Part shown: positions 30,869 through 40,032 of the stretch, in pieces
How the letters are laid out: the number at the start of each line of letters is the position of its first letter
How positions within the stretch are numbered: position 1 is the first letter of the stretch
Program-made: the position numbers and the translations under genes
Source: Clostridia bacterium
GTDB taxonomy: Bacteria > Bacillota > Clostridia > Oscillospirales > CAG-272
Direction: 5' to 3'
Assembly (NCBI GenBank): GCA_017621415.1
Contig: JAGATD010000047.1
Location: 1 to 64,000 of the forward strand
DNA length: 64,000 bases
The notes under the pieces: generated by a model
Seen by the model: the letters and a program-made list of their open reading frames with translations, nothing else
Told to the model about the DNA's origin: nothing
Databases searched by the model: none

Positions 30869-32113
30869 TTATCTTGATTTTAAGAATTTAGTCCATATCG
30901 GAATGTGTGAAGCCGATATGACAAGAGAAATAATCATTATGATGACCCATGATATTATTGTTCCGTGCCAGCCAAATGAATCGGCAATTCCCGTAAAGAG
31001 TGTGTTTGCCGCCACAACGCCAAATGATGCAGTACAGTTGAGAGCTCCTGCTACTGTCGCGCCCTTGCCACAGGGGTTAAATCTTGCGGCAATATATGAG
31101 GTGGTAAATAGGGAGGCTGCGCTCATAAGCATAACAACAAGAGCAAGTAATGTTACAATAACAAGGTAGTGAACCTCACCTAACAGCAGCATAGCGGAAG
31201 TAAGCGGAGTTGAGATAAGGAAGAAGAGAGTAATTATTACTGCTTCATTTCTAAGTATTTTTGGATAAATCAAATGCGAAATAACAGGACCGACAGCTCC
31301 CGAAACAAGAACGATAATGCTCATAACCGTTGCAAAAACAGCATTAACACTGTCATAAGACTCGTTTATCATAGTAGGCGCCATTGCCTTAAGACCTAAG
31401 TCAAACATCGTTCGTGTAAATGAAAGAATAAGTAGTAAAATTATTCCGGACTTGAGGGCTAGCTTTATAAATTCTCTCGAGCTTGAACGGTTTGTATGGC
31501 TTTTTTCGGGAGAGGGGATTTGGATTTCTTCAATATATGGCTTAACCGACCTTACAACAATTTCCCACAAAACCGCAATAGCGGCAAGTCCAACAGCCGA
31601 AACAAGAAAATTCATTCGCCACTGTGCGCCAACTATTGCCGCAAGAATATAACCGAGAACAGCGCCGATAGGGTTGCCGAATGTTACCGTGAAAAGCGAG
31701 AACTCCTGCATATCGCTTCTCAAAAGTGTGGAAACTATCTTGAATGTAGCAGGCCAAACCGCAAACTGCAGGCAGGCATTAAGTGTCCATGAGATAAGCA
31801 TTATGGGGTATGACTGATTGAAATAAATAACAATATTTGAGGCGGCAGCCCCAAGAAGTCCTATTGTAATAAATCTCTCCGGGTGCCACTTATCTGTAAA
31901 AACTCCGCCTACAATTTGCAAAACAGCATAGGCGACATAAAAAACGGCGGTTATCGTTCCTGTTTCGAGCTTTGTAAGAATACCCTCATTTACTATAAAT
32001 ACCATAGAGGCGCTGAAGCCGTTTTTTGACATACATATGTATGAATAAGCCAAAACAAGTGTGCACAAAAGCACAACACAGGCATGCTTGTTGTTTATTA
32101 TTCTTGACTTCAT
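30869..32113 (-). CDS. MFS transporter, organophosphate-antiporter-like
   Basis: A 414-aa major-facilitator protein with 12 predicted helices. 'YVAYAVLQIVGGVFTDKWHPERFI' after helix 2 fits the loop motif of the OPA/GlpT-like branch. It starts 20 bases after the malQ stop, with GGAGG before the ATG, so the two form an operon. Substrate unknown; a sugar or sugar phosphate is plausible given malQ. Confidence 0.83.
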   Translation of the reverse strand: MKSRIINNKHACVVLLCTLVLAYSYICMSKNGFSASMVFIVNEGILTKLETGTITAVFYVAYAVLQIVGGVFTDKWHPERFITIGLLGAAASNIVIYFNQSYPIMLISWTLNACLQFAVWPATFKIVSTLLRSDMQEFSLFTVTFGNPIGAVLGYILAAIVGAQWRMNFLVSAVGLAAIAVLWEIVVRSVKPYIEEIQIPSPEKSHTNRSSSREFIKLALKSGIILLLILSFTRTMFDLGLKAMAPTMINESYDSVNAVFATVMSIIVLVSGAVGPVISHLIYPKILRNEAVIITLFFLISTPLTSAMLLLGEVHYLVIVTLLALVVMLMSAASLFTTSYIAARFNPCGKGATVAGALNCTASFGVVAANTLFTGIADSFGWHGTIISWVIIMIISLVISASHIPIWTKFLKSR

Positions 32114-32133
32114 GCTACCTCCGCTAGGTTTTT

Positions 32134-33639
32134 TTAAGTTCTTTTGCTTTCTTTAATCATGGAAGAGATTTTTTGAGCAAGAGCCTTGCTGTTATATCTT
32201 GGGCTTATGCGCCAGGTCCAGTTGCCCTCAGCAACAGACGGGGTGTTCATTCTTCCATCCTCGTTCTTTAATTCAAGGTAGTCCTGTATGGGTATTATGG
32301 CAAGAGCGGCAGAGCTCCCCAGGGCAAAATCTATAAGGTCAAATGTGCGGCTTTGCCCCTTTTTGTGCGGACATTCTCTGTTAAATCTTTTTCTAGTATC
32401 TCCCGAGAGCTCTGAAATAAAGCTGCGGGCGCAGTCTGAATCGTGAGAGCCTGAATAGACTACGCAGTTTCGGTCTTTAAACATTCTTGGCAGATATTCG
32501 CTGTCATCGTCAAAAAACGCAAATTGCAGCATCTTCATTCCGGGGAAGCCTGTGTCAAGGAGCAGCTCTCTTACATCATCGGTAATAAAGCCTAAATCCT
32601 CCGCGATAATTTTTGACTTAGGGAATGCAGCCTTAACGGCGCGGAAAAGCTCTATTCCGGGGGCCGAGTCCCACTTTCCCTCTCTTGCGGTTTCGTGACC
32701 GAATGGGATATTGTAATAGCCTGCAAAGCCCCTGAAGTGGTCGATTCTAAGCACATCATAGAGCCTGAAGCTTTCTTTAACTCTCTTCAGCCACCAGCTA
32801 AAGCCATCGGACTTCATTTTTTCCCAGTTGTATATTGGGTTTCCCCAAAGCTGACCGTCGGGAGAAAATCCGTCGGGAGGACAGCCTGCAACAACTGTGG
32901 GATTATAGCTTTCGTCAAGGAGAAATTCATCGGGCGACATCCATACGTCAAGGCTGTCGTGAGCCACGTAAATAGGCATATCTCCTATTATCTTAATTCC
33001 CTTTTTATTAGCATAGGAGCGAAGAGCCTGCCATTCTCTGTCAAATTCATACTGTATCCAAAGCCAAAATGCGCACTCTTCTTTAAATTCATCTGCATTT
33101 TTTCTTGCCAGGCTTGAATTTTTGTATTCCTCGGGCCATGAGGTCCAGGCAGAGTAATTAAACTTCACCTTAAGAGACATAAACAAAGCATAGTCAAAAA
33201 TCCAGGATTTGTTTTTCTTTAAAAAGCTCTTGTAGCCTTGCTTTTCCTCTCCGCCCTTTTTAACAAATCTCGTGTGCGCGAGGCGTAAAAGAGAATACCG
33301 TGTTTCAAAAAGGTGCCCGTAATCGACCTTTTTGTTTTTTGTTTTGTGGGGTCTAAGCTCTTTCTTTGTGAGAAGTCCCTCACTGTTCAGTATATCAAGG
33401 TCTAAAAACAACGGATTTCCCGCCGCCGCGGCAGGGGACTGATAGGGGCTGTCTCCGTATGAGGTTGGGTTAAGCGGCAAAAGCTGCCAGTATTTGTTAC
33501 CCGACTCCGCCACAAAGTCTGCAAAGTCAAAAGCCCCCTTGCCAAAAGAGCCAATGCCGTAAGGCGAGGGCAGGGAGCTTACAGGCATAAGAATACCTGC
33601 TTTTCTTGAAAATGTATATTTGTTTTTTGCGTTGCTCAT
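32134..33639 (-). CDS. malQ: 4-alpha-glucanotransferase (amylomaltase)
   Basis: A 501-aa GH77 enzyme moving maltodextrin units between chains. 'RKAGILMPVSSLPSPYGIGSFG' opens the protein. Catalytic residues are in 'VLRIDHFRGFAGYY' (nucleophile Asp near 298) and 'IIAEDLGFITDDV' (acid/base Glu near 344), with 'YSGSHDSD' near 397 as the third carboxylate region; this last motif is often THDND in relatives. Cytoplasmic. Operon with the MFS transporter. Confidence 0.92.
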   Translation of the reverse strand: MSNAKNKYTFSRKAGILMPVSSLPSPYGIGSFGKGAFDFADFVAESGNKYWQLLPLNPTSYGDSPYQSPAAAAGNPLFLDLDILNSEGLLTKKELRPHKTKNKKVDYGHLFETRYSLLRLAHTRFVKKGGEEKQGYKSFLKKNKSWIFDYALFMSLKVKFNYSAWTSWPEEYKNSSLARKNADEFKEECAFWLWIQYEFDREWQALRSYANKKGIKIIGDMPIYVAHDSLDVWMSPDEFLLDESYNPTVVAGCPPDGFSPDGQLWGNPIYNWEKMKSDGFSWWLKRVKESFRLYDVLRIDHFRGFAGYYNIPFGHETAREGKWDSAPGIELFRAVKAAFPKSKIIAEDLGFITDDVRELLLDTGFPGMKMLQFAFFDDDSEYLPRMFKDRNCVVYSGSHDSDCARSFISELSGDTRKRFNRECPHKKGQSRTFDLIDFALGSSAALAIIPIQDYLELKNEDGRMNTPSVAEGNWTWRISPRYNSKALAQKISSMIKESKRT

Positions 33640-33747
33640 AAATACTCCGAAAAATGAAAGGAATTTACCTAATAAACATTATATCATTCGTCAAAATAAA
33701 AGTCAACAAAGGAAAGCGAAAAATAAAATCTATTTGTTCATAAATTG

Positions 33748-33776
33748 TTGACATTTGTCGGACAGTGTGCTAAAAT
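33748..33776 (+). promoter_or_regulatory. Promoter of the uracil uptake operon
   Basis: TTGACA at 33748-33753 and TAAAAT at 33771-33776 with a 17-base spacer. The leader before uraA is about 95 bases. Confidence 0.75.
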
Positions 33777-33783
33777 GTATCTA

Positions 33784-33839
33784 AAGACCAAAATGCTATG
33801 GAAAGGAGTTAGAATTCGTTTTCAAACCGTTTTGGTCTT
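33784..33839 (+). promoter_or_regulatory. Inverted repeat in the uraA leader
   Basis: AAGACCAAAA at 33784-33793 pairs with TTTTGGTCTT at 33830-33839. The loop holds a strong GGAAAGGAG without a start codon at working distance. No PyrR-binding or known riboswitch motif is recognised. Confidence 0.4.
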
Positions 33840-33874
33840 AATATTTATTATTACATTTTCGGAGGATAAAACCA

Positions 33875-35230
33875 ATGGCAAAAAATCTTGTCTATGACAT
33901 CCACGACAAACCCAAATTAGGAAGTCTTATACTCTTCGCTATCCAACAGGTGTTGGCAATTCTTGCCGCAACAATCCTTGTTCCGGCTATTATCGGTAAC
34001 GGTATGAGTCAGTCAGCCGCTCTGTTCGGCGCAGGTGTTGGTACTATTGTGTATCAGCTCTTTACCAAGTTCAGAAGCCCTGTATTCCTTGGCTCATCCT
34101 TTGCTTTTATCGGCTCAATGTTCGCAGCCTTTGGCGGTGCCGCATCCGCGTCTGCCGGTTATGCGGGCTTGATTCTCGGCGCATTGTTCGCAGGTCTTGT
34201 TTATGTTATCATTGCCGTTATTGTTAAGTTCGCAGGTGTTGCATGGATAAACAAGCTTATGCCTGCGGTTGTAATAGGTCCCACAGTTGCTCTTATCGGT
34301 ATGTCTTTGGCGGTTAACGCAGTTGGCGACCTTACTAAGGGTAAGGTAGTAGATATATTGGGCAACTCTCTTTGTGACCCCCATATAGCTCTTCTGTGCG
34401 GTCTTGTAACTCTGTTCTCTGTTTTTGCCTTTTCTGTTTACGGAAAGAAGATGGCAAAGCTTATTCCCTTTATTCTCGGTATTCTTGTAGGTTACGCTAC
34501 CGCATCCATCTTTACTGTTATCGGCATTCTTACAGATAATGTCGCTCTTCAGGTTATCAACTTTGCGGCATTTAAGGATATGCAGATATTCTCTCTGCCG
34601 GACTTCACCTTTATCAAGGCATTTGAGGGTGTTAAGGATATAGACGGTTCATTTATAGCAACTATTGCGGTAGCTTACGTTCCCGTCGCTTTTGTTGTAT
34701 TTGCCGAGCATATCGCTGACCACAAGAACCTTTCTTCTATTATCGAAAAGGATCTGCTTGAGGATCCCGGTCTTCACCGTACACTTCTCGGTGACGGTGT
34801 AGGCTCTTTTGCGGGCGCGTTCTTCGGCGGATGCCCCAATACTACATACGGTGAGTCTGTCGGTTGTGTGGCAATTACTCGTAATGCGTCTGTAATAACA
34901 ATCACAACTACGGCAATAATGTGTATGGTAATCTCGTTCTTTGACCCATTTGTAACCTTCTTGGCTTCTATTCCCAACTGTGTAATGGGCGGTGTTTGCG
35001 TTGCGCTTTACGGCTTTATTGCGGTTTCGGGTCTTAAGATGATTCAAAAGGTGGACCTTAACAAGAGCAGCAACCTCTTCGTTGTATCTTCTATCCTTAT
35101 TCCAGGTATCGGAGGTCTCAGCGTTACCTTTGGTGAGATAACCATTACAACTATCGCTTGTGCGCTTATACTCGGTATAATCGCTAACCTGGCATTCAAT
35201 AAATTCAACAAGTCCCAAGAAGAGGAATAA
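33875..35230 (+). CDS. uraA: Uracil/xanthine permease (NCS2 family)
   Basis: A 451-aa membrane transporter with about 12-14 helices. 'QQVLAILAATILVP' near residue 25, 'FIGSMFAAFGGA' near 78, 'VFAEHIADHKNLSSI' near 275 and 'GCPNTTYGESVG' near 317 are the NCS2 substrate-site signatures of the uracil branch. It precedes uracil phosphoribosyltransferase by eight bases, giving a salvage operon. Confidence 0.94.
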   Translation: MAKNLVYDIHDKPKLGSLILFAIQQVLAILAATILVPAIIGNGMSQSAALFGAGVGTIVYQLFTKFRSPVFLGSSFAFIGSMFAAFGGAASASAGYAGLILGALFAGLVYVIIAVIVKFAGVAWINKLMPAVVIGPTVALIGMSLAVNAVGDLTKGKVVDILGNSLCDPHIALLCGLVTLFSVFAFSVYGKKMAKLIPFILGILVGYATASIFTVIGILTDNVALQVINFAAFKDMQIFSLPDFTFIKAFEGVKDIDGSFIATIAVAYVPVAFVVFAEHIADHKNLSSIIEKDLLEDPGLHRTLLGDGVGSFAGAFFGGCPNTTYGESVGCVAITRNASVITITTTAIMCMVISFFDPFVTFLASIPNCVMGGVCVALYGFIAVSGLKMIQKVDLNKSSNLFVVSSILIPGIGGLSVTFGEITITTIACALILGIIANLAFNKFNKSQEEE

Positions 35231-35238
35231 AAAAGACT

Positions 35239-35880
35239 ATGAAAAACTATGATAACGTGGTTATATTTGACCACCCGCTTATAAGACATAAAATAGCTAT
35301 TCTTCGTGATAAGAATACAAGCATGAAGGAGTTTCGCGAGCTGGTTGAGGAAATAACCACACTTATGACATACGAAACTCTCAAAGAGGGTGTTCCCACT
35401 ACCGAAATACAGGTTGAAACGCCCCTTGAAGTATGCACCCAACAGGTGGTAAAGGACAATGCTATTGCCATTGTGCCCATACTCAGGGCAGGTCTCGGAA
35501 TGGTAAACGGTATTCATGTGCTCTTCCCATCTGCAAGAGTAGGACACATCGGTATGTACCGTGATGAGGAGACCTTTGAGCCTAAGTCATATTACTGTAA
35601 GCTCCCTGAGGGTATAGAGGACAAGCTTGTACTTGTTGTTGACCCCATGCTTGCAACAGGAGGCTCTGCTTGCGATGCTATCGCTCTTCTTAAATCCAGG
35701 GGATGTAAGCACATTAAGTTTATGGCGATTATAGGAGCGCCCGAGGGTGTTTCTAAGGTGGCAGAGGCTCACCCCGATGTTGGAATTTATGTCTCCACAC
35801 TTGACAGATGTCTAAACGAGCACGCATATATTCTCCCCGGCCTTGGCGATGCAGGAGACAGGCTCTTCGGAACAAAATAA
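35239..35880 (+). CDS. upp: Uracil phosphoribosyltransferase
   Basis: A 213-aa salvage enzyme making UMP from uracil and PRPP. 'VPILRAGLGMVNGI' near residue 79 and the PRPP loop 'LVVDPMLATGGSACDAI' near 131 are diagnostic, and 'YILPGLGDAGDRLFGT' closes the protein as usual. Directly follows the uracil permease. Confidence 0.96.
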   Translation: MKNYDNVVIFDHPLIRHKIAILRDKNTSMKEFRELVEEITTLMTYETLKEGVPTTEIQVETPLEVCTQQVVKDNAIAIVPILRAGLGMVNGIHVLFPSARVGHIGMYRDEETFEPKSYYCKLPEGIEDKLVLVVDPMLATGGSACDAIALLKSRGCKHIKFMAIIGAPEGVSKVAEAHPDVGIYVSTLDRCLNEHAYILPGLGDAGDRLFGTK

Positions 35881-35887
35881 AAACAAC

Positions 35888-35915
35888 GTGGCTGTCAGAG
35901 GTTTGTGACAGCCAC
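35888..35915 (+). terminator. Hairpin after upp
   Basis: A 10-bp stem GTGGCTGTCA/TGACAGCCAC without a T run. May be a weak terminator or processing site before the next gene, which begins 21 bases on. Confidence 0.45.
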
Positions 35916-35935
35916 AAAATATAAAGGTGATTTAG

Positions 35936-36439
35936 ATGAGTAATGTAAAAAATGACCCAAAATACAAAAACAGCCTTCTCCAGGCTATACGCGCTCAGCT
36001 TGAGCATAGAGCCCATTGGCTTTATCTTCTCTGCGACGAGGCGCAAAAGAGAGGCCTTGACCCAAGAGACTTCGGCTCTGATGCGGTAAAGAGATGCGGA
36101 CTTTCACAAGGCGCTGACCTTGTGAAAAAGGGAAATACAGATAGCTTAAAGGGGCTTAAAAAGACTTTGTTCACAAAGCCCGCCCAGCTTGTTTTCGAAA
36201 TGAAGATACTCGAATCCACAGACGAAAAGCTCTACATAGACTTTCACTATTGCCCCCTTGTTAAGGCATGGCAAAAGGCAGGTTGTACCGATGAGGAGAT
36301 CGCTATGCTTTGCGATATCGCGATGTGCGGCGACCACGGCATCGGCGAGTGCTACGGCAGTACCCTTGATTTGCCTAAATGCATAGCAAAGGGTGACGAC
36401 ATCTGCTCGCTCAGATACAACAAGAAAAAAGAAGATTAA
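35936..36439 (+). CDS. L-2-amino-thiazoline-4-carboxylate hydrolase-like protein
   Basis: A 167-aa protein resembling the ATC-hydrolase family ('YCPLVKAWQKAGCTDEEIAMLCDIAMCGDHGI' region with conserved Cys, Glu and His; written here only as a pattern at about residues 102-134). The founding enzyme opens the thiazoline ring on the way to L-cysteine, but most relatives are untested. Cytoplasmic. It follows upp and ends in a strong terminator. Confidence 0.75.
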   Translation: MSNVKNDPKYKNSLLQAIRAQLEHRAHWLYLLCDEAQKRGLDPRDFGSDAVKRCGLSQGADLVKKGNTDSLKGLKKTLFTKPAQLVFEMKILESTDEKLYIDFHYCPLVKAWQKAGCTDEEIAMLCDIAMCGDHGIGECYGSTLDLPKCIAKGDDICSLRYNKKKED

Positions 36440-36454
36440 ATTTAAAAATGAGAA

Positions 36455-36485
36455 GCCTCTCGCAGATGTATGCGGGAGGCTTTTT
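36455..36485 (+). terminator. Terminator between the ATC-hydrolase-like and GH2 genes
   Basis: GCCTCTCGCA pairs with TGCGGGAGGC, followed by five Ts. Confidence 0.85.
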
Positions 36486-36486
36486 G

Positions 36487-38181
36487 TCATTGGTAAGATT
36501 TATATATTTCCTTAACCGCAAAGTAGGATGCCTTGGGGTTCCTGTACTCGTTTAATATACCCTTGTTGTTGTAGCCCCTGGCACGGGTAATTCCAGCCTC
36601 CTCGGAGGTGCGTGTGTCGCACATCTGCCAGATGTATGTACCTGCGATTTTTTCGTCGGAAAGGAAGAGCTTTAAGCAATGAGAGAGAAGTCTTGATTGG
36701 TATTCCTCACTCCACTTAAAGGTTTCAAAATTCCTGTGTCCGTATACCGCAGCTCCGCCAAACTCGCTCATAATTATAGGCTTGTTACTAAATCCGAGAG
36801 AATCAAGTCTTTTATGAACATCGTCTACAAATTTCGCCCAGGACTCAATGTCCTCACCGTACCAGCCGTTGTATTGATTTATCGAAACAACGTCGCAGAA
36901 TTCGTAAGAAATATCCTTTAGCGCCTTGTTTGTGGCATAGGTAACAATACGGTTGCCGCCAATTTCTTTAAGCAAGCTATAATACTCACGTGACATATTG
37001 TATCCTGCCTCGGTCTCGGTGAGAATTTCGTTATGCATACCCCAAATAATTATAGATGGGTGGTTGTAGTAGTGCTTAACCATCTCTCGGTGCATATCCC
37101 CGCCTCGCTTAATTACAACAGGGTCAGAAAGCGCCGATTCGGAAAATCCACCGCCCCAGATAGGAATTTCACTCCAGAAGAGCATACCGCACTCGTCAAG
37201 TATATCAACAAAATACGGGTCGTTGGGGTAGTGTGAGCCTCTAAGCGTATTGCAGCCAAGGTCGAAGGCAATATCAACGTCTCTCAGCATCAGGCTGTGA
37301 GGAAAGGCAAAGCCAAAGTCGGGGTGGTCCTCGTGACGGTTCACACCAATCAGACGTATATCCTTGCCGTTCAATCTGATTTTACAGTCCTCTACCGAGA
37401 TTTTTCTGAATCCGCACCTGTCCTTCAGGTCATCGGTGGAGGTTGAAATTTCGATATCATAGAGGGCGGGGGACTCGGGCGACCAAAGCTCAAAATTCGA
37501 AATAACAAAGGATTTTGTAAAGAACTCTTTGCATTCCCCCTGACTTAATGTAACTTTTGTCTCTGTTTCAACATCGCATACAGTTGTCTTTACAATGTCT
37601 GTAATCTCGGTCTCGTCTGCGTTATACAGTTCGATAGCAAATCTTGCCTCAGCCTTAGTCATATCCTCATTCAGGGTGTATTCAAGCCTGTTTGAAAGGA
37701 CAGAAATGCCACATAGGGTTTCAACACTCACCGAGCGAGTGATTCCGCCGCAGTGGTACCAGTCAACAACCCTCTGAGGAATAGATTTTTCGTCAAATGA
37801 GTTAGAAACCTTAACAGTCAGCCTGTGTGTGCCCTCGGTGACACCGCGCTTTATAAGCTCAAATTGGCAAAAACCGCCGTAGTGACTGCCAAGCAGCTCT
37901 CCGTCAAGCCAGACGGTTGCCTCGGTCATAACCGCGCCAAAAACGAACCTTAAGGTACCGCCCTTGGTATAAAATTCCCTTTCGTAAAAGGCGGCTCCCT
38001 CGTATTCAAGAAGCCCCCACATAGTGTTCCATACAGAGGGTACGGTAACAGTCTCGCCTGACGGAATACCGTTTTGCCAGCCATCGCTTTCTCCTATGCC
38101 CTCGGGGTCGACAGCGAATTTCCAAGCGCCGTCAAGGAGCTGAATATGTCTTATCTTATGTTCGTCAAAAAGCCGTATCAT
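36487..38181 (-). CDS. uidA: Beta-glucuronidase (GH2)
   Basis: A 564-aa intracellular glycosidase removing beta-linked glucuronic acid. Sugar-binding domain (1-180), immunoglobulin-like domain, then TIM barrel with 'GVNRHEDHPDFG' near 276, acid/base Glu385 in 'GMHNEI' and nucleophile Glu473 in 'IIMSEFGG'. 'NQYNGWYGED' and the C-terminal Asn-x-Lys motif ('YNNKGIL'), which contacts the uronate carboxylate, separate glucuronidases from galactosidases. Its ATG overlaps the stop of the upstream AraC gene (ATGA), so regulator and enzyme are translationally coupled. Confidence 0.9.
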   Translation of the reverse strand: MIRLFDEHKIRHIQLLDGAWKFAVDPEGIGESDGWQNGIPSGETVTVPSVWNTMWGLLEYEGAAFYEREFYTKGGTLRFVFGAVMTEATVWLDGELLGSHYGGFCQFELIKRGVTEGTHRLTVKVSNSFDEKSIPQRVVDWYHCGGITRSVSVETLCGISVLSNRLEYTLNEDMTKAEARFAIELYNADETEITDIVKTTVCDVETETKVTLSQGECKEFFTKSFVISNFELWSPESPALYDIEISTSTDDLKDRCGFRKISVEDCKIRLNGKDIRLIGVNRHEDHPDFGFAFPHSLMLRDVDIAFDLGCNTLRGSHYPNDPYFVDILDECGMLFWSEIPIWGGGFSESALSDPVVIKRGGDMHREMVKHYYNHPSIIIWGMHNEILTETEAGYNMSREYYSLLKEIGGNRIVTYATNKALKDISYEFCDVVSINQYNGWYGEDIESWAKFVDDVHKRLDSLGFSNKPIIMSEFGGAAVYGHRNFETFKWSEEYQSRLLSHCLKLFLSDEKIAGTYIWQMCDTRTSEEAGITRARGYNNKGILNEYRNPKASYFAVKEIYKSYQ

Positions 38182-39677
38182 TCAGAGCCTCTTTTCTTAA
38201 TATATTGCTTTGGTGAAATTCCGTAATATTGCTTGAAATTCTTAGAAAAAACAGCAGGGTCAACAATTCCGCACTGCTCGGCAATCTTAGAGATGCTTAC
38301 ATCATCGCCGTAAAGACTGAGCAGCTCCTTCGCTTTTTTCATCCTTATTGTAGTAAGGTATTTTTTAGGAGTCATTTTAGCAATTTCAAAGAATTTTGTT
38401 CTCACATAGTCTTTAGCATATCCGCTTTCCTTAAGGAGCTTTACAACACTTAATTCGCTGTTGTCAAAGTTCTTTTTTATATTATCCATCATAGCGTAAA
38501 CAATAGCCGCCATGTCGCTCTTCGGATAATCGAGATTAAGGAGAATAAAGTTTATATAGCTGTCGCACAGAGATGTAAAATATTCCTCTTTGCCAAAGCG
38601 GTTATATAGAGCAAGCTCGGCGAGCTTTTTGCCCTCGCCGTAAATATTGTCGTAAAGTACGGTTGCATCATCAAAGCGAGAAAGCTTTTCAAAATTACCG
38701 GTAATAGAGATGATGTTATATTTGTGCTCTGAGATAATTCCGTGCTTTACCCCCGGGGGAACAATTACAATAGAGCCCTCGTATATCGGATACTCGCTTT
38801 TTTCGGTAAGAAATACTGCCTCGCCGGTTTGCACCAGCATAACCTCGTAAAAGTCGTGTGTATGCTTAATGCCTGAGGTTCCCTGAGCCGTATTCCAAGC
38901 AGCAGGATCCATGGTTAAGAAGTCGTCAATCTTCTTAAGGCGCATATCTACATAAAAATCTCGGTCAGAGGGAATTCCGTCATTAAATGTATAAAGGTCT
39001 ATCAGCTCCTCCGAAATTTTACAGGGCTCATCCCCGGAGGAATAGCTGCGGTCCGTAAGGGTAAATGAAATGTCATCAAGATATTGAACACCCTTGATAT
39101 TCGTTGCCGAGTGAATAAGCAGCGCCCTTGTGGGGAGCTCTCCGCCCGCGTTTATCTGAATATCACGTGTTACGGTTTTTTCTTGATTAGAATATATGAA
39201 TAACTTCAGTTTTGATTCTTTAAGCTGATCAATATTATGATAATATTCAAATTTCAGCTTGTACCACCTGTTTGCGCATAAGGTAATTTCATCAGCCTCA
39301 AGCCCGTCGGCTTTTATAGATAGCTTTTTTGCGTCGGTATTCGGCTGGTCGGAGGAAACAAAAAAACCAAGAGAAAACATACGCGCGTTTGCCTTGTTGC
39401 AAAACTCTATAGCCCAATATTTGGGGCGGTAGTACCATATCGGTTCAAAGTAATACCTCATCTCAAAAACAAATGATGAGGGCGAGGAAACGATGGCATT
39501 GCCGCCAATATTTGTTGTGCTGTTAACATTGTGGGTGGTGTTTGAGGTTAGAATTTTAATTACACGGTTGTTCGGATTTTCAGGATCGTAATCTGTATAA
39601 AAACGCGCTCCGTAAAGCCCGCGAAACTCGGGCGTAAGCTCGTTATCATTGGAGATTATTCTTGCGTGAATATCCAT
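38178..39677 (-). CDS. AraC-family regulator with a jelly-roll (LamG-like) N-terminal domain
   Basis: A 499-aa regulator of unusual build. Residues about 15-215 form a beta-sandwich domain that aligns by eye with the second jelly-roll of the lipoprotein at 43.5-49.2 kb: 'DPENPNNRVIK' against 'DPKNAANKVIK', 'RWYKLKFEYYH' against 'TWYKFKLVYHF', 'ESKLKLFIYSN' against 'ESKLLIYVYNN', and 'GVQYLDDISFT' against 'GSQYIDNVSVS'. Residues about 250-345 hold the cupin ('KHTHDFYEVML', 'IVPPGVKHGI') and 395-497 the two helix-turn-helix motifs. No signal peptide. It overlaps the glucuronidase start by four bases. Likely regulator of the glycan locus. Confidence 0.85.
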   Translation of the reverse strand: MDIHARIISNDNELTPEFRGLYGARFYTDYDPENPNNRVIKILTSNTTHNVNSTTNIGGNAIVSSPSSFVFEMRYYFEPIWYYRPKYWAIEFCNKANARMFSLGFFVSSDQPNTDAKKLSIKADGLEADEITLCANRWYKLKFEYYHNIDQLKESKLKLFIYSNQEKTVTRDIQINAGGELPTRALLIHSATNIKGVQYLDDISFTLTDRSYSSGDEPCKISEELIDLYTFNDGIPSDRDFYVDMRLKKIDDFLTMDPAAWNTAQGTSGIKHTHDFYEVMLVQTGEAVFLTEKSEYPIYEGSIVIVPPGVKHGIISEHKYNIISITGNFEKLSRFDDATVLYDNIYGEGKKLAELALYNRFGKEEYFTSLCDSYINFILLNLDYPKSDMAAIVYAMMDNIKKNFDNSELSVVKLLKESGYAKDYVRTKFFEIAKMTPKKYLTTIRMKKAKELLSLYGDDVSISKIAEQCGIVDPAVFSKNFKQYYGISPKQYIKKRGSE

Positions 39678-39836
39678 AAAAAGCTAGCTCCTTTTTAATC
39701 ACCTGCTTCGGATTTGTGCGTTTTTCACTAATATTTAAACATATTTTTGTCAAATTGTCAATAAGCAATACTATCTACCACGTTTTTTAACTTTTTTTTG
39801 GAGCAAATAAACAAAAAAACAGCCCTTGTTCCGTGA

Positions 39837-39842
39837 TATAAT
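39837..39842 (+). promoter_or_regulatory. Candidate -10 box of module 1
   Basis: TATAAT, 62 bases before the peptide ATG, with no good -35 box, as expected for an activator-dependent promoter. CCCT/AGGG forms a small hairpin downstream. Confidence 0.45.
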
Positions 39843-39903
39843 CTAAAATGAAGCGAAACCCTCAAAACAGGGTAAAATTTCACAATGATGGAAAGGAGTT
39901 AAC

Positions 39904-40032
39904 ATGAAAGAAAAAAGCAAGTATTTAAATGCCGAATGTGAAATTCTCCTTTTGTCCGAGACCGATGTTATTGCTACCTCGGCAGCCACAGACAAGTGGA
40001 GCGGAGACGTTGACAGCGGCGGTTGGACCTAA
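39904..40032 (+). CDS. 42-residue peptide, module 1
   Basis: A short ORF (ATG after GGAAAGGAG) translating to 42 aa: a charged start, 'CEILLLSETDVIATSA' in the middle, and the tail 'KWSGDVDSGGWT'. It is a paralogue of the peptide at 51570, sharing AE-E--LL--D-I-TSA and the W-SG---D-D-GW tail. No signal sequence. Short Clostridial peptides with a DVI-TS core are often seen but have no assigned function. It is followed at once by its own terminator, then a REP element, then a secreted-protein gene. Precursor, regulator and structural roles are all open. Confidence 0.7.
   Translation: MKEKSKYLNAECEILLLSETDVIATSAATDKWSGDVDSGGWT

Noticed and set aside
39904-40032. Lanthipeptide or other RiPP precursor
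   Set aside because: No maturation enzyme, peptidase or exporter is nearby and there is no double-Gly leader; the possibility is kept open only as a general hypothesis.
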